A stretch of 64,000 nucleotides of DNA, from assembly GCA_900315155.1 (NCBI GenBank), contig OMYB01000011.1, positions 1 to 64,000 of the forward strand, read 5' to 3'. Shown here piece by piece: positions 9,000-19,725 of this stretch (position 1 is its first letter; the number at the start of each line of letters is the position of its first letter). Made by a program: the position numbers and the translations under genes. The notes beneath the pieces were generated by a model. The model saw only the letters and a program-made list of their open reading frames with translations, made no database searches and was not told the DNA's origin. Source of the DNA: an uncultured Selenomonadales bacterium (GTDB taxonomy: Bacteria; Bacillota; Negativicutes; Selenomonadales; Selenomonadaceae).

Positions 9000-9392
9000 T
9001 TAAACTCTGCGACGCTTCGGCGGACGGCAGCCGTTGTGCGGGATCGGGGTAACGTCTTTGATCATGCTGACCTCAAGACCCGTTGCCTGCAGGGAACGGA
9101 TTGCTGCTTCACGGCCGGCACCAGGGCCCTTGACATAGACGTCAACAGTCTTGAGGCCATGCTCCATCGCTGCCTTGGCAGCCGTCTCAGCTGCCATCTG
9201 TGCAGCGAACGGCGTGCTCTTGCGCGAACCACGGAAACCGAGGCCGCCAGCGCTTGCCCAGGAAAGTGCATTGCCGCTCTTATCAGTGAGCGTAACGATT
9301 GTATTGTTAAACGTAGAGCTGATATGCGCTACGCCAAATTCTACATTTTTCCGAACTTTTTTCTTCGTACGGACTGCTTTCTTAACTGCCAC
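9000..9392 (-). CDS. rpsK: 30S ribosomal protein S11
   Basis: A 130-residue S11 with a basic N-terminus, the conserved [15 protein letters not shown] and the C-terminal end [15 protein letters not shown], which is the family hallmark. It forms part of the 30S platform near the mRNA exit. It is 17 bp downstream of rpsM within the alpha operon and its length is normal. Confidence 0.98.
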   Translation of the reverse strand: MAVKKAVRTKKKVRKNVEFGVAHISSTFNNTIVTLTDKSGNALSWASAGGLGFRGSRKSTPFAAQMAAETAAKAAMEHGLKTVDVYVKGPGAGREAAIRSLQATGLEVSMIKDVTPIPHNGCRPPKRRRV

Positions 9393-9409
9393 CAGTTAAC
9401 CCTCCTTTA

Positions 9410-9781
9410 TTAGTCTTTCTTCTTGCCTGCTACGGCCTTTTTCGGGCCTTTACGAGTACGGGCATTGTTCTTGGTGTTCTGTCCACGGACAGGAAGGCCA
9501 AGACGGTGGCGACGTCCACGATAGCAGCCGATATCAACGAGTCTCTTGATGTTCATCTGACGCTCACGACGAAGGTCACCTTCGACGACGACGTCCTTAT
9601 CGATGGCATCACGAAGTTTTACAACTTCATCCTCCGTGAGGTCTTTCGTACGGGTATCCGGGTTGATGCCAGTCTTAGCAAGCAGCTTCTGGCTGGTCGT
9701 CAGACCGATACCGAAAATGTACGTTAAAGCAATCTCAATTCTCTTGTCACGGGGTAAATCTACACCGGCGATACGTGCCAT
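9410..9781 (-). CDS. rpsM: 30S ribosomal protein S13
   Basis: A 123-residue S13 beginning [21 protein letters not shown]. It has the helix-hairpin region ([15 protein letters not shown]) and a lysine-rich tail that reaches the tRNA sites. It lies in the 30S head and forms intersubunit contacts. It follows rpmJ by 28 bp and precedes rpsK; the length is typical. Confidence 0.98.
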   Translation of the reverse strand: MARIAGVDLPRDKRIEIALTYIFGIGLTTSQKLLAKTGINPDTRTKDLTEDEVVKLRDAIDKDVVVEGDLRRERQMNIKRLVDIGCYRGRRHRLGLPVRGQNTKNNARTRKGPKKAVAGKKKD

Positions 9782-9809
9782 TAATAAAGCACCTCCTTAC
9801 TAAATAAAA

Positions 9810-9923
9810 TTAACCTTGTCTCTGCTTGTGTTTCGGGTTCTCGCAGATAACCATAACACGACCCTTGCGCTTGATGATCTTGCATTTATCGCAGATGCGC
9901 TTAACGGACGGTTTTACCTTCAC
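9810..9923 (-). CDS. rpmJ: 50S ribosomal protein L36
   Basis: A 37-residue L36 that starts at a GTG (9923) with AAGGAGGG nine bases upstream. The sequence begins [17 protein letters not shown] and ends [10 protein letters not shown]. Three cysteines and a histidine form the usual zinc ribbon. It is the first gene after infA, but 115 bp away, with a hairpin and a promoter in between, so it probably heads its own transcript for the alpha operon. Confidence 0.97.
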   Translation of the reverse strand: MKVKPSVKRICDKCKIIKRKGRVMVICENPKHKQRQG

Positions 9924-9979
9924 TGTTGGATTCCCTCCTTTGCGATTTTATTCTGCCTCCATGATGGAAACACTAGACT

Positions 9980-10008
9980 ATTATAACAAAAGCCCTTGCC
10001 AAAGGCAA
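9980..10008 (-). promoter_or_regulatory. Promoter for rpmJ-alpha operon inside terminator hairpin
   Basis: On the minus strand, TTGCCT (10003-10008) and TATAAT (9980-9985) are 17 bp apart. The -35 box lies in the loop and second arm of the hairpin that ends the infA transcript, so the two signals share bases. Transcription would start about 50 bp before rpmJ. Confidence 0.6.
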
Positions 10009-10016
10009 GGGCTTTT
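9988..10016 (-). terminator. Terminator after infA
   Basis: A perfect 13-bp stem AAAAGCCCTTGCC/GGCAAGGGCTTTT with a 3-base loop sits 20 bp after infA. On the minus strand the stem ends in TTTTGTT. It probably attenuates flow from the spc operon into the alpha operon. Confidence 0.8.
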
Positions 10017-10038
10017 GAAAAATTATTTTACTTGTCAA

Positions 10039-10257
10039 TCATTTGAAGCGGTAGGTGATGCGGCCACGCGTCAAATCATACGGCGTAAGCTCGATCGTCA
10101 CCTTGTCACCCGGCAGGATGCGGATGAAGTTCATACGAATCTTGCCAGAGACATGGGCGAGGACCACGTGACCATTCTCGAGTTCTACCTTGAACATGGC
10201 GTTCGGCAGAGCCTCAAGGACACGGCCTTCCACTTCAATAACGTCTTGTTTCGACAT
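10039..10257 (-). CDS. infA: Translation initiation factor IF-1
   Basis: A 72-residue single OB-fold protein ([50 protein letters not shown]). It occupies the A site of the 30S subunit during initiation. The gene starts 20 bp after adk; the methionine aminopeptidase gene map, usually found between them, is absent. A terminator hairpin follows. Confidence 0.98.
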   Translation of the reverse strand: MSKQDVIEVEGRVLEALPNAMFKVELENGHVVLAHVSGKIRMNFIRILPGDKVTIELTPYDLTRGRITYRFK

Positions 10258-10277
10258 GTACCTTATTCTCCCCTATC

Positions 10278-10922
10278 TCAGCCCTGGAGGACCTGGATGA
10301 GATCCGCCGTGACCTTATCGATGGCCTGTCTGCCGTCCACTTCCGTGTAGAGATCGAGTTTCTTGTAATAATCGATCAGCGGCTTCGTGGAAGCCTCATA
10401 TACGGAAAGGCGGTTCTTCATCGTATCGGCGTTGTCGTCTGCACGCTGGAACAGCTCACTGCCACACACATCGCAGATACCCTCTATCTTCGGAGGGTTG
10501 AACTTCGTATGATACGTGGCACCGCACTTCTTGCAGATGCGGCGGCCGACAGCGCGCTCAATGAGATCTTCTGCCGGAACGTTGATGTTCAGCACGCGCG
10601 TGAGGCTCAGGCCGAGATCCTTGAGGATCTGCTGCAGAGCATCGGCCTGATCGACCGTACGCGGGAAACCATCGAGAATGAAGCCTTTCTTGCAGTCATC
10701 CTTCGCGAGGCGCTCGCGGACGATGCCGATCGTGACCTCGTCCGGGACAAGCTTGCCGTCGTCCATGAAGGACTTGGCTTTCTTGCCAAGGTCCGTGCCT
10801 TCCTTGATGGCGGCGCGGAACATATCGCCCGTGGAGATATGCGGAATATCGAATTTCTTGACCAGTTCAGCCGCCTGTGTGCCTTTACCAGCACCCGGGG
10901 GGCCCATTAACAGGATATGCAT
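10278..10922 (-). CDS. adk: Adenylate kinase
   Basis: A 214-residue enzyme that interconverts ATP+AMP and 2 ADP. The P-loop is [11 protein letters not shown], the AMP-binding region [11 protein letters not shown] is present, and the LID carries four cysteines (CKKC, CDVC) as in zinc-binding long-form kinases of Firmicutes. The ATG at 10922 is chosen because GGAGG lies eight bases upstream; two upstream ATGs overlap that site. It lies 14 bp behind secY. Confidence 0.97.
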   Translation of the reverse strand: MHILLMGPPGAGKGTQAAELVKKFDIPHISTGDMFRAAIKEGTDLGKKAKSFMDDGKLVPDEVTIGIVRERLAKDDCKKGFILDGFPRTVDQADALQQILKDLGLSLTRVLNINVPAEDLIERAVGRRICKKCGATYHTKFNPPKIEGICDVCGSELFQRADDNADTMKNRLSVYEASTKPLIDYYKKLDLYTEVDGRQAIDKVTADLIQVLQG

Positions 10923-10936
10923 GTTCATTTCCTCCA

Positions 10937-12193
10937 TTATTTCATGAACCCTTCATAGTGGCGCATAACCACCATGGACTCGATCTGTTTCATCGTCTGC
11001 AGCGCAACGCCGACAACGATGAGCAGAGCCGTACCGCCGAAGTATACGCCCTCGATGTGCGTAAGACCGGCGATCATGTTCGGCAGAACCGCAATGAACG
11101 CGAGGAACAGCGCGCCTGCAAACGTGATACGGGTCATAACATGGTCGAGATAATCTGCCGTGGGCTGACCCGGGCGGATGCCAGGGATAAAGCCACCATA
11201 CTTCTTCAGGTTATCGGCCATATCCGGAATCTTGACCGTGACAGCCGTATAGAAATACGTGAAGAAGATGATCAGCAGCACATAAAGCGTGGTCTGCAGA
11301 GGAGTGCCCCACTGCAGATAGCTCGATGCTGTCTTGACCCATGGAACATCGACAAACTGGCCAATCGTCGCCGGGAACATCAACACGGAAGACGCGAAGA
11401 TGATCGGGATGACGTTTGCCTGATTGAGTTTCAGCGGAATATGGCTGGAATGGGCACCCATAGCGCGGGGCCCCACAACCCGTTTCGCGTACGAAATCGG
11501 GATGCGGCGGAAACCGTTCTCGACGTAAACGACAAACATGACCATCGCCAGAGCGATGAGGCCGAAGCAGAATACGGCGAAATAGCTGACGGTACCAGCC
11601 TGTACATAATGATACATGGTGCCGATGTTTTTCGGCAGTGCAGCCACGATACCAGCGAAGATGATAAGGGAAATACCATTACCAACACCCTGTGCCGTAA
11701 TCTGCTCGCCGACCCACATCAGGAAAATCGTACCGGCCGTCAGCGTGATCGCGATAATCAGGATGTTGACCGGATTTGGGTTCAGGACGGCCGCCTTGAG
11801 ACCGATGGACATACCGAGCGCCTGCAGGAACGCGAGCACTACCGTCAGATAGCGCGTGACCTGCGTCGTTTTCTTATGACCTTCCGCGCCCTCCTTCGAC
11901 CACTGCTCCAGCGTCGGAATGACGACATTCAGCAACTGGATGATGATGGCCGCATTGATGTAAGGCGTGATGCTCATGGCGAAAATCGAGAACTTACTGA
12001 AAGCACCACCAGAGAAGAGATCTAACAGCCCGAAAAGATTGCCGTTGGCAAAGAGTTTTTCGATTGCCGTCGGGTCGACTCCGGGGACCGGGATATGTGT
12101 CCCCAAGCGGAAGATGGCAAACATGATCAACGTGAAGATTACCTTCTGCCGCAGTTCCGGAATCTTAAAGATGTTACTTAGGGCTGATAGCAC
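10937..12193 (-). CDS. secY: Preprotein translocase subunit SecY
   Basis: A 418-residue ten-helix membrane protein beginning [22 protein letters not shown]. It forms the protein-conducting channel of the Sec translocon with SecE and SecG. It contains the conserved GIGNGISL-like stretch ([15 protein letters not shown]) and the cytoplasmic loop [10 protein letters not shown]. It is one base after rplO and 14 bp before adk, the standard spc-operon position, and its length is typical. Confidence 0.98.
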   Translation of the reverse strand: MLSALSNIFKIPELRQKVIFTLIMFAIFRLGTHIPVPGVDPTAIEKLFANGNLFGLLDLFSGGAFSKFSIFAMSITPYINAAIIIQLLNVVIPTLEQWSKEGAEGHKKTTQVTRYLTVVLAFLQALGMSIGLKAAVLNPNPVNILIIAITLTAGTIFLMWVGEQITAQGVGNGISLIIFAGIVAALPKNIGTMYHYVQAGTVSYFAVFCFGLIALAMVMFVVYVENGFRRIPISYAKRVVGPRAMGAHSSHIPLKLNQANVIPIIFASSVLMFPATIGQFVDVPWVKTASSYLQWGTPLQTTLYVLLIIFFTYFYTAVTVKIPDMADNLKKYGGFIPGIRPGQPTADYLDHVMTRITFAGALFLAFIAVLPNMIAGLTHIEGVYFGGTALLIVVGVALQTMKQIESMVVMRHYEGFMK

Positions 12194-12194
12194 C

Positions 12195-12635
12195 TCAGAT
12201 CACCTCAGCTTTGCCGCCTGCTGCCGTGATCTTCTGCTCGGCCGTCTTCGTGAAGCCGTTAGCCTTAACCGTCAGCTTCTTGGTGAGCTCACCATTGCCG
12301 AGAATACGAATGCCATCCTGAACGTTCTTCAGGAGGCCGGACTCAACGAGAACGACCGGATCGACCGTCGTGCCATCCTCAAAGCGATTCAGGCTGGAAA
12401 CGTTGACCTCTGCATACGTCTTAGCCCAGACGTTCTTGAAGCCGCGTTTCGGAAGACGACGGTAAATCGGCATCTGGCCACCCTCGAAACCGGTGCGGAC
12501 GCCGCCGCCGGCACGGGATTTCTGGCCTTTCATACCACGGCCGGACGTCTTGCCGTTGCCCGAACCGATGCCGCGGCCCACGCGATTGCGATCCTTGCGG
12601 GAGCCTTCAGCTGGTGTAAGTTCATGTAACTTCAT
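12195..12635 (-). CDS. rplO: 50S ribosomal protein L15
   Basis: A 146-residue L15 with the glycine-rich, extended N-terminal region ([30 protein letters not shown]) that threads into 23S rRNA and the globular C-terminus ending GGKAEVI. It is 26 bp after rpmD and one base before secY, as is usual. Family length is normal. Confidence 0.98.
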   Translation of the reverse strand: MKLHELTPAEGSRKDRNRVGRGIGSGNGKTSGRGMKGQKSRAGGGVRTGFEGGQMPIYRRLPKRGFKNVWAKTYAEVNVSSLNRFEDGTTVDPVVLVESGLLKNVQDGIRILGNGELTKKLTVKANGFTKTAEQKITAAGGKAEVI

Positions 12636-12661
12636 ATATCGTGCACCTCCATTCTAAAAGA

Positions 12662-12847
12662 TTAGTCTGCGATTTCTTCTACTTTGATCAGATGCTCAAC
12701 TTTGTGGAGCTGACCGCGGATAGCCGGGTTGTCAGGCAGCTCAACGACAGAGTTGATCTTTCTCAGACCGAGTGCACGAACGGTTTTACGCTGCGTTTCC
12801 GGGCGGCCGATGACACTTCTGGTCAGAGTAACTTTAACTTTTGCCAT
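12662..12847 (-). CDS. rpmD: 50S ribosomal protein L30
   Basis: A 61-residue L30 ([30 protein letters not shown]). The gene is present in Firmicutes but absent from some other phyla. It lies between rpsE and rplO with short gaps (15 and 26 bp), as in the canonical spc operon. Confidence 0.97.
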   Translation of the reverse strand: MAKVKVTLTRSVIGRPETQRKTVRALGLRKINSVVELPDNPAIRGQLHKVEHLIKVEEIAD

Positions 12848-12862
12848 TATAAGTTCCTCCTA

Positions 12863-13369
12863 TTAACCTAAAATCTCTTCAACCGTCTTGCCACGCAGAC
12901 CAGCAACATCCTCAGCTTTCTTGAGGTTCTTCAGGCCTTCCATGCATGCGCGAACCATGTTGTTCGGGTTGGAAGAACCGAGGGACTTCGTGAGGATATC
13001 ACGGATACCTGCGAGCTCAAGGATAGCACGGCACGGACCACCGGCGATAACACCAGTACCTTTTGCAGCCGGTTTCATGATAACTTTGCCAGCACCGAAG
13101 ATACCGAGCATCTCATGCGGAATCGTACGGCCATCGAAGAGAGCAACCTCGATGAGGTTCTTCTTCGCATCCTCGACACCCTTGCGGATAGCTTCCGGAA
13201 CCTCAGCAGCTTTGCCAAGGCCGACGCCAACCTTGCCCTTCTTGTTGCCTACGACAACCAGAGCACTGAACGAGAAGCGACGGCCGCCCTTGACGACTTT
13301 AGCAACTCGATTGATATATACAACTTTCTCCTCGAACTCAGGATTTTCGTTGTCCATCCTTCTAGCCAT
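12863..13369 (-). CDS. rpsE: 30S ribosomal protein S5
   Basis: A 168-residue S5: the dsRNA-binding-like N-terminal domain ([40 protein letters not shown]) and the C-terminal domain with [20 protein letters not shown]5 shapes the mRNA entry channel and decoding accuracy. The start at 13369 has AGGAGG seven bases upstream. Length is typical. Confidence 0.98.
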   Translation of the reverse strand: MARRMDNENPEFEEKVVYINRVAKVVKGGRRFSFSALVVVGNKKGKVGVGLGKAAEVPEAIRKGVEDAKKNLIEVALFDGRTIPHEMLGIFGAGKVIMKPAAKGTGVIAGGPCRAILELAGIRDILTKSLGSSNPNNMVRACMEGLKNLKKAEDVAGLRGKTVEEILG

Positions 13370-13395
13370 TCATTTACCTCCTTCTGACAAACGTC

Positions 13396-13755
13396 TTAGA
13401 ATTTCAGACCAGCTTCACGAGCTGCTTCTGCGAGGGCAGCGACACGGCCATGGTAAACATAACCGCCGCGGTCGAAGACGACCTCGTTGATGCCCTTCTC
13501 GAGAGCGCGTTTGGCAATTTCCGTACCGATAGCTTTTGCAGCTTCGACATTGCCGCCGTAGTTCTCGAAACCCTTATCCTGCGTGCTGGCGGAAACCAGG
13601 GTTACGCCCTTCTCATCATCGATGATCTGCGCATAGATGTTAGTCAGGCTGCGATAAACGTTGAGGCGCGGACGCTCTGCCGTACCAGAAATATGGTTGC
13701 GGACCCGCAGATGACGTTTCTGACGAGCCTTATTCTTGTCTGCTTTAAGAAGCAC
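13396..13755 (-). CDS. rplR: 50S ribosomal protein L18
   Basis: A 119-residue L18 that binds 5S rRNA ([38 protein letters not shown]). The most upstream start is a GTG at 13755 with AAAGGAG nine bases before it. It lies between rplF (30 bp) and rpsE (26 bp). Length is normal for the family. Confidence 0.97.
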   Translation of the reverse strand: MLLKADKNKARQKRHLRVRNHISGTAERPRLNVYRSLTNIYAQIIDDEKGVTLVSASTQDKGFENYGGNVEAAKAIGTEIAKRALEKGINEVVFDRGGYVYHGRVAALAEAAREAGLKF

Positions 13756-13785
13756 AGGGATTCACTCCTTTCTTGAATCAGCGGA

Positions 13786-14337
13786 TTATTTCTTGCCCTT
13801 AGCGCCGGCTTTACCTTCTTTACGACGGATGTGCTCACCGACGTAATGAATGCCTTTGCCCTTATACGGCTCCGGCTCGCGGAGGCTGCGGATTTCAGCA
13901 GCGACCTGACCAACGAGCTCTTTGTCGATACCCTTGACCGTAACCAGCGTAGCAGACGGAGCATCGAACTCGATGCCCGCTGGCGGCTCGATTACGACCG
14001 GATGGGAGAAGCCGAGGGAGAAATCGAGGTTCTTGCCCTTCTTGACGGCACGATAGCCGACACCGGCGATTTCAAGACTCTTGGAAAAGCCTTCCGTAAC
14101 GCCGACAACCATGTTGTTGATCAGCGTGCGGCTGAGGCCATGGAGCGATTTGTGCGTTTTATCGTCGGACGGACGCGTAACAGTTACAACGCCATCAGCG
14201 ACGGTTACTTTCATATCCGGATGAATGTGGCGGGAAAGTTCACCTTTCGGGCCCTTTACTGTCACCAGATTATCCTCACCGAGCGTGACGGTCACGCCAG
14301 CCGGGACGTTAATCGGTGCATTACCAATTCTTGACAT
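13786..14337 (-). CDS. rplF: 50S ribosomal protein L6
   Basis: A 183-residue L6 ([53 protein letters not shown]). Two tandem L6 folds bind 23S rRNA near the sarcin-ricin loop. It is 19 bp after rpsH. Length and termini are typical. Confidence 0.98.
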   Translation of the reverse strand: MSRIGNAPINVPAGVTVTLGEDNLVTVKGPKGELSRHIHPDMKVTVADGVVTVTRPSDDKTHKSLHGLSRTLINNMVVGVTEGFSKSLEIAGVGYRAVKKGKNLDFSLGFSHPVVIEPPAGIEFDAPSATLVTVKGIDKELVGQVAAEIRSLREPEPYKGKGIHYVGEHIRRKEGKAGAKGKK

Positions 14338-14356
14338 CTGTACACCTCCTGACTAC

Positions 14357-14755
14357 TTACCAGACGTAAGCGACAACTTCACCGCCGAGACCAGCTTTGC
14401 GAGCCTGCTTGTCGCTCATGATTCCCTTGGACGTGGAAATGATGGCGATGCCGAGGCCGCCGAGTACGCGCGGAAGCTCATCATGCTTCGCATACTGACG
14501 CAGGCCAGGTTTGGAAATGCGCTTCAGACCGGAAATAACTTTCTCGCGGTTCGGACCGTACTTCAGGGAAATCGTGAGAACACCCTGCTTGCCGTCCTCC
14601 TGGAAAGTGTAGTCTTTGATGAAGCCCTCTTCTTTAAGGACCTCTGCGATAGCGGTCTTGATCTTGGAACCAGGAATCTCAACCGTCTCGTGGAATACAG
14701 AGTTCGCGTTGCGAACGCGGGTAAGCATATCTGCAATAGGATCAGTCATTGCCAT
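14357..14755 (-). CDS. rpsH: 30S ribosomal protein S8
   Basis: A 132-residue S8 starting [18 protein letters not shown] with the C-terminal signature [22 protein letters not shown]8 binds the central domain of 16S rRNA; in Escherichia coli it represses spc-operon translation, but this is not visible here. It lies between rpsN (32 bp) and rplF (19 bp). Confidence 0.98.
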   Translation of the reverse strand: MAMTDPIADMLTRVRNANSVFHETVEIPGSKIKTAIAEVLKEEGFIKDYTFQEDGKQGVLTISLKYGPNREKVISGLKRISKPGLRQYAKHDELPRVLGGLGIAIISTSKGIMSDKQARKAGLGGEVVAYVW

Positions 14756-14787
14756 GGAATCGATATCCTCCTTTCAAATGGAACAAA

Positions 14788-14973
14788 TTACCAGCTGGCC
14801 TTCGTTACGCCAGGAATGGCACCTTTATAGCTCTGCTCACGGAAGCAGATACGGCACATCTCGAACTTGCGCATGTAGCCATGCGGACGGCCGCAGATTT
14901 TGCAGCGATTGTATTCGCGCGTAGAGAACTTAGCAGGCTTAGCCCACTTCTCTTTCATCGACTTCTTAGCCAA
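14788..14973 (-). CDS. rpsN: 30S ribosomal protein S14, zinc-binding type
   Basis: A 61-residue S14 of the short four-cysteine type: [20 protein letters not shown]. This zinc form is standard in Firmicutes. It is 15 bp after rplE. The downstream basic segment [18 protein letters not shown] closes the protein as in homologues. Confidence 0.98.
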   Translation of the reverse strand: MAKKSMKEKWAKPAKFSTREYNRCKICGRPHGYMRKFEMCRICFREQSYKGAIPGVTKASW

Positions 14974-14988
14974 GTTTCCTTACCTCCT

Positions 14989-15528
14989 TTATGCTTTGAA
15001 CGGCATACCCATGAGTTTCAGGAGCTCTCTGGCTTCTTCATCAGTCTTTGCCGTCGTTACGATAACAATGTTCATGCCACGGATCTTGTCGATCTTGTCA
15101 TACTCGATTTCCGGGAAGATGAGCTGTTCTTTGAGACCGACAGCGTAGTTGCCACGGCCATCGAAGGACTTATCCGTCACACCGCGGAAGTCACGGACGC
15201 GCGGGAGAGCGACGTTCATGAACTTGTCGAGGAACTGATACATGCGAACGCCACGCAGCGTGACCTTGCAGCCGATCGGCATGCCCTGACGGAGCTTCCA
15301 AGCTGCGAGGGATTTCTTCGCACGAGTCAGCAGCGGCTTCTGACCGGAGATGATCGTCAGATCATTGACAGCAGCGTCGAGTGCCTTCGGATTACCGACG
15401 GCTTCGCCAACGCCCATGTTGATGATGATTTTCTCGATTTTCGGAAGCTGCATCACGTTCTTGTAACCGAATTTCTCCGTCAGTGCCGGAACAACTTCCT
15501 GCTGGTATTTTTCCTGTAATCTATCCAC
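14989..15528 (-). CDS. rplE: 50S ribosomal protein L5
   Basis: A 179-residue L5 that binds 5S rRNA and contacts the P-site tRNA ([55 protein letters not shown]). It sits 20 bp after rplX. Length is typical. Confidence 0.98.
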   Translation of the reverse strand: MDRLQEKYQQEVVPALTEKFGYKNVMQLPKIEKIIINMGVGEAVGNPKALDAAVNDLTIISGQKPLLTRAKKSLAAWKLRQGMPIGCKVTLRGVRMYQFLDKFMNVALPRVRDFRGVTDKSFDGRGNYAVGLKEQLIFPEIEYDKIDKIRGMNIVIVTTAKTDEEARELLKLMGMPFKA

Positions 15529-15548
15529 TTATGCTCCTCCTTCCTGAA

Positions 15549-15878
15549 TTATTTCGCGTCGATGACTTCGCCGCACTTCTTGCAGGCGCGAACCATCTTG
15601 CCATTGACTTCCTTATGTGCAACGCGCGTCGGCTTGTTGCAGGACGGGCATACGAGCATCACCTTGCAGGCATGCAGCGGAGCTTCCTTCACGAGGATGC
15701 CGCCCTGCGGAGCCTTCTGGTTCGGCTTCGTGTGACGCTTAACTTTGTTGACGCCCTCGACGACAACCTTGCCCTTCTTCGGCAGAGCCTCGATGACTTT
15801 GCCCTGTTTGCCCTTATCTTTGCCGGACAGCACGACAACCGTGTCGCCCTTCTTTACGTTCAGTTTAACGAGTGACAA
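15549..15878 (-). CDS. rplX: 50S ribosomal protein L24
   Basis: A 109-residue L24 with an N-terminal KOW motif ([20 protein letters not shown]) that initiates 50S assembly. The C-terminal half carries four cysteines in two CxxC pairs (CPSC, CKKC), a zinc-ribbon extension seen in many Firmicutes. It lies 18 bp after rplN and 20 bp before rplE. Confidence 0.98.
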   Translation of the reverse strand: MSLVKLNVKKGDTVVVLSGKDKGKQGKVIEALPKKGKVVVEGVNKVKRHTKPNQKAPQGGILVKEAPLHACKVMLVCPSCNKPTRVAHKEVNGKMVRACKKCGEVIDAK

Positions 15879-15896
15879 AATAGCACCTCCTCACAA

Positions 15897-16265
15897 TCAA
15901 AGTACTTCAGGAGCCAGAGAAACGATCTTCATGAAGCCTTTATCGCGGATCTCGCGGGCTACCGGTCCGAAGATACGAGTGCCTCTCGGCGTCTTGTCGT
16001 CTTTGATCAGAACGGCTGCGTTCTCATCAAAGCGGATGTAGGAACCATCGCTGCGGCGCAGGCCCTTTACCGTACGAACGACGACAGCCTTAACGACTTC
16101 GCCCTTCTTGACCGTGCCACCCGGAGCTGCCGACTTGACAGCGGCAACGATGACATCACCAATGTTGGCATACTTGCGATAGGAACCGCCGAGAACACGA
16201 ACGCACATGATTTCTTTAGCGCCGGTGTTATCACCAACATTCAGGATAGTTTGCTGTTGGATCAT
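15897..16265 (-). CDS. rplN: 50S ribosomal protein L14
   Basis: A 122-residue L14 starting [20 protein letters not shown] with the conserved [19 protein letters not shown] and the end [12 protein letters not shown]. It sits at the subunit interface and contacts the 16S rRNA. Position and length are standard; 30 bp after rpsQ. Confidence 0.98.
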   Translation of the reverse strand: MIQQQTILNVGDNTGAKEIMCVRVLGGSYRKYANIGDVIVAAVKSAAPGGTVKKGEVVKAVVVRTVKGLRRSDGSYIRFDENAAVLIKDDKTPRGTRIFGPVAREIRDKGFMKIVSLAPEVL

Positions 16266-16295
16266 GATTTGACCTCCTTTTTCGTGTTCTTGGGA

Positions 16296-16553
16296 TTATT
16301 TAGCCTTCTCAACGACTTCGACCACTCTCCAGCGCTTCGTCTTGGACAGCGGGCGCGTCTCCATGATGGAGACCTTGTCGCCGACATGGGCTTCGTTCTT
16401 CTCGTCGTGTGCGTGGAACTTCACCGTTCTCTTGACCGGCTTCTTGTACAGCTTGTGCTGCTCCAGTTCCTCAACCGCAACCACAACGGTCTTGTCCATC
16501 TTATCAGAGATGACCTTACCAATTTTCGTTTTACGTACGTTTCTTTCGCTCAT
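16296..16553 (-). CDS. rpsQ: 30S ribosomal protein S17
   Basis: An 85-residue OB-fold S17 ([41 protein letters not shown]). The ATG at 16553 is chosen over one eight codons upstream because AGGAGG lies seven bases before it. It follows rpmC by 38 bp. Confidence 0.97.
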   Translation of the reverse strand: MSERNVRKTKIGKVISDKMDKTVVVAVEELEQHKLYKKPVKRTVKFHAHDEKNEAHVGDKVSIMETRPLSKTKRWRVVEVVEKAK

Positions 16554-16591
16554 CAGGGAGCCTCCTTCCTTCTGCATATCAGTATTCCAGC

Positions 16592-16786
16592 TTAGGCATT
16601 AACGGCGTTCTCGCGCTGTACCGTCTTGATACGGGCGATCGTCTTCTTGATGTCCCTGATGCGCGTCGTGTTCTCGAGCTGGCCGGTAGCATGCTGGAAA
16701 CGGAGGCTGAACAGTTCCTCTTTGAGCGAAGCAAGTTTCTGGTTAAGCTCATCAGCGCTCATTTCGCGAATTTCTTTAACCTTCAT
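16592..16786 (-). CDS. rpmC: 50S ribosomal protein L29
   Basis: A 64-residue two-helix protein ([37 protein letters not shown]) near the tunnel exit, where chaperones and SRP dock. Its ATG overlaps the rplP stop by one base, so translation is probably coupled. Confidence 0.97.
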   Translation of the reverse strand: MKVKEIREMSADELNQKLASLKEELFSLRFQHATGQLENTTRIRDIKKTIARIKTVQRENAVNA

Positions 16787-17217
16787 TATGCTTCACCGCC
16801 CTCTGCATTATCTTCTTTGCAAATAAACTTCGTCTTGATCGGGAGCTTGTTGCCTGCGAGACGCATAGCTTCTTTTGCCTGCTCCTTCGTGATGCCGTCC
16901 ATCTCGAACATGATGCGGCCCGGCTTCACAACGGCAACCCAGTACTCCGGCGAACCTTTACCGGAACCCATGCGGGTCTCGGCCGGCTTAGCCGTAATCG
17001 GCTTATCCGGGAAGATCTTGATCCAGACCTGGCCGCCACGCTTCGTGTAACGCGTCATAGCGATACGGGCTGCCTCAATCTGGCGGTTCGTGATCCAAGC
17101 CGGCTCAAGGGCAACGAGGCCGAAAGAACCATGGCTCAGCGTATTGCCGCGATGAGCTTTGCCCTTCATGCGGCCGCGGAACTGCTTGCGGTATTTAACT
17201 CTCTTTGGTAATAACAT
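16786..17217 (-). CDS. rplP: 50S ribosomal protein L16
   Basis: A 143-residue L16 beginning [19 protein letters not shown] with [21 protein letters not shown] and the [18 protein letters not shown] stretch. It stabilises the A site and is needed for peptidyl transferase activity. Start and stop overlap rpsC and rpmC by one base each. Confidence 0.98.
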   Translation of the reverse strand: MLLPKRVKYRKQFRGRMKGKAHRGNTLSHGSFGLVALEPAWITNRQIEAARIAMTRYTKRGGQVWIKIFPDKPITAKPAETRMGSGKGSPEYWVAVVKPGRIMFEMDGITKEQAKEAMRLAGNKLPIKTKFICKEDNAEGGEA

Positions 17218-17885
17218 TAAGCTTCGCTCCCTTCAGCTGCAGCCTGGCGCTGCTTTCTTTCCGGAAGGACTTCACCCTTGAAGATCCAGACCTTGATACC
17301 GATACGGCCATACGTCGTGTTCGCCTCTGCCGTGCCGTAATCGATGTCAGCACGCAGCGTGTGCAGAGGAATCGAACCCTCGCGGTAAGACTCCTTGCGG
17401 GCGATCTCGGCGCCGCCGAGACGGCCGCTGCACATGATCTTGATACCCTTGGCACCAAGGCGCATCGTGCGGCCGACAGCCTGTTTCATCGCACGGCGGA
17501 AACCGATGCGGCGCTCAAGCTGGCCGGCGATATTCTCAGCAACGAGCGTTGCATCCATATCCGGCTGCTTGATCTCAGCGATGTTGATATCGAGCTTCTT
17601 GTCCGTGTAGCCCTTGAGGCCGTCTTTAATCTGCTCGATGCCCGAACCACCGCGGCCGATAACCATGCCCGGCTTAGCCGTATGAATGGTGATCTTCAGA
17701 CGGTTCTTCGTGCGCTCCGTCTCGACGCGGGAGACGCTGGCTGCCTGAAGGCTCTTCTTCAGATAGTCACGAATCTTGATATCTTCATGCAGGTTGTCTG
17801 CAAAATCTTTATCTGCATACCACTTGGCATCCCAAGTCTTGACAATGCCAAGGCGGATTCCATGCGGATTAACTTTCTGACCCAA
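17217..17885 (-). CDS. rpsC: 30S ribosomal protein S3
   Basis: A 222-residue S3 starting (M)[14 protein letters not shown]. The start codon is TTG at 17885, with AGGAGGG seven bases upstream; a longer frame exists but has no site. It has the KH domain with [16 protein letters not shown] and the second domain ending with a basic tail. S3 lines the mRNA entry tunnel. It lies 16 bp after rplV. Confidence 0.97.
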   Translation of the reverse strand: MGQKVNPHGIRLGIVKTWDAKWYADKDFADNLHEDIKIRDYLKKSLQAASVSRVETERTKNRLKITIHTAKPGMVIGRGGSGIEQIKDGLKGYTDKKLDINIAEIKQPDMDATLVAENIAGQLERRIGFRRAMKQAVGRTMRLGAKGIKIMCSGRLGGAEIARKESYREGSIPLHTLRADIDYGTAEANTTYGRIGIKVWIFKGEVLPERKQRQAAAEGSEA

Positions 17886-17901
17886 ACCGATTCCCTCCTT
17901 C

Positions 17902-18237
17902 TCAGTTCTTCTCGTCGACGATAACCGTGACATGGGACGTGCGCTTCAGAATCTTGAACGCCTGTCCACGGGAACGCGGATGAATGCGCTTCAGCGTCGG
18001 GCCCTGGTCAACGAAGGCCGTCTTCACATAAAGCTTGTCCACGTCCATGTCGAAGTTGTTCTCTGCGTTTGCAACAGCAGACTTGAGAACCTTCTCGACC
18101 ACGTCAGCACCGGCTTTCGGCGTGAACTTGAGAATGGCAAATGCTTCGGCAACGTTCTTGCCACGGATGAGATCCATGACCACACGTACTTTGCGCGGAG
18201 CAATGCGAACATACTTAGCTACTGCTTTAGATTCCAC
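17902..18237 (-). CDS. rplV: 50S ribosomal protein L22
   Basis: A 111-residue L22 ([20 protein letters not shown]). The long beta-hairpin ([20 protein letters not shown]) lines the exit tunnel. It is 20 bp after rpsS and 16 bp before rpsC. Length is typical. Confidence 0.98.
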   Translation of the reverse strand: MESKAVAKYVRIAPRKVRVVMDLIRGKNVAEAFAILKFTPKAGADVVEKVLKSAVANAENNFDMDVDKLYVKTAFVDQGPTLKRIHPRSRGQAFKILKRTSHVTVIVDEKN

Positions 18238-18257
18238 AATAAATCTCCTCTCGCAAA

Positions 18258-18539
18258 TTACTTCAGACCCGTGGTCTTCTCAGCACCGGCATGACCCTTG
18301 AACGTACGGGTCGGAGCGAACTCGCCGAGCTTATGGCCGACCATATCCTCCGTGATATAAACGGGGACGTGTTTACGGCCGTCATGAACCGCAATCGTAT
18401 GGCCAACGAACTCCGGGAAAATCACAGAGCTTCTGGACCAGGTCTTTACAACTTTCTTATCATTAGCCTCGTTGAGGGCCGTGATCTTCTTCATCAGGCT
18501 TTCTGCAACGTAAGGGCCCTTTTTAACAGATCTTGACAA
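18258..18539 (-). CDS. rpsS: 30S ribosomal protein S19
   Basis: A 93-residue S19 reading (M)[17 protein letters not shown] and [20 protein letters not shown]. The start codon is a TTG at 18539, preceded by AGGAGG seven bases upstream; the upstream extension has no site and no family similarity. S19 sits in the 30S head near S13. It follows rplB by 49 bp. Confidence 0.97.
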   Translation of the reverse strand: MSRSVKKGPYVAESLMKKITALNEANDKKVVKTWSRSSVIFPEFVGHTIAVHDGRKHVPVYITEDMVGHKLGEFAPTRTFKGHAGAEKTTGLK

Positions 18540-18588
18540 AGTGTCTCCTCCTTTCGTCAGGCGCACTCAGGCAGCCTGTCGATTTCTA

Positions 18589-19419
18589 TTACTTCGTGCG
18601 TCTCTTGACGATGAGCTTGTCCGATGCCTTGTTCTTGCGGCGAGTCTTGGAACCCATAGCGCATTTGCCCCACTTCGTAACAGGGTTCTTGCGGCCGACA
18701 GGAGAACGGCCCTCACCACCACCATGCGGATGGTCGTTCGGGTTCATAGCCGTACCACGGTTCTCCGGGCGAACACCGAGCCAGCGATTACGGCCGGCCT
18801 TGCCGATCGTAATGTTCTCATGCTCGAGATTGCCAACTTCACCGATGGTTGCACGGCACTCGATGTGGACTTTGCGGAGCTCACCAGACGGCATGCGGAG
18901 AAGTGCATAGCTGCCTTCCTTTGCCATGAGCTGTGCGGACGTACCAGCACTGCGGACGAGCTGTGCGCCCTTGCCGATCTTCAGCTCAACGTTATGAACT
19001 GTCGTGCCGACCGGGATGTTCTTCAGCGGAAGAGCGTTGCCGACCTTGATATCAGCATCCGGACCAGAAACGACCGTTGCGCCAACCTCGAGACCATTCG
19101 GTGCGAGGATATAGCGTTTCTCGCCATCGGCATAATTGAGGAGAGCGATACGCGCGCTGCGGTTCGGGTCGTACTCGATCGTAGCGACGCGGGCCGGGAT
19201 ACCGTCCTTATTGCGCTTGAAGTCGATCACGCGATAAAGGCGCTTATGGCCGCCGCCCTGGTGGCGAACCGTCAGACGGCCCTGCTGGTTACGGCCGCCT
19301 TTCTTCGTAAGACGTTCCGTAAGGGATTTCTCAGGCTTGCTTGCCGTGATCTCATCAAACGATGCGACCGTCATGAAGCGTCGGCCTGCAGAATATGGTT
19401 TAAAGCTTTTAACTGCCAC
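18589..19419 (-). CDS. rplB: 50S ribosomal protein L2
   Basis: A 276-residue L2, central to the peptidyl transferase region and subunit association ([20 protein letters not shown], then the C-terminal [20 protein letters not shown] with the conserved histidine). It lies 24 bp after rplW. Length is typical. Confidence 0.98.
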   Translation of the reverse strand: MAVKSFKPYSAGRRFMTVASFDEITASKPEKSLTERLTKKGGRNQQGRLTVRHQGGGHKRLYRVIDFKRNKDGIPARVATIEYDPNRSARIALLNYADGEKRYILAPNGLEVGATVVSGPDADIKVGNALPLKNIPVGTTVHNVELKIGKGAQLVRSAGTSAQLMAKEGSYALLRMPSGELRKVHIECRATIGEVGNLEHENITIGKAGRNRWLGVRPENRGTAMNPNDHPHGGGEGRSPVGRKNPVTKWGKCAMGSKTRRKNKASDKLIVKRRTK

Positions 19420-19443
19420 TTGTATTTTACCTCCTTTTCTGAT

Positions 19444-19725
19444 TTATGCCTGGAAGAACTCGATGCTTTCGCCGGCAGCGAGTTTCACGATGGCTTTTTT
19501 ATAGTCCGGGCGCTTGCCAGACGTGCGGCCCATGCGCTTCGTCTTGCCCAGTACGTTAACCGTATTGACTTTCTCAACGTGGACGTTGAATACATCAGCG
19601 ACGGCCTTGGCAATCTCGATCTTGTTGGCTGCTTTCGCAACAACGAAGACGTATTTGCCCTCAGCCATGAGCTGCGTCGTTCTCTCCGTAATCAGCGGAC
19701 GGATCAGGATATCACGTGCTTCCAT
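19444..19725 (-). CDS. rplW: 50S ribosomal protein L23
   Basis: A 93-residue L23 ([40 protein letters not shown]). It forms the docking site for trigger factor and SRP at the tunnel exit. Its start overlaps the rplD stop by one base. Confidence 0.98.
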   Translation of the reverse strand: MEARDILIRPLITERTTQLMAEGKYVFVVAKAANKIEIAKAVADVFNVHVEKVNTVNVLGKTKRMGRTSGKRPDYKKAIVKLAAGESIEFFQA

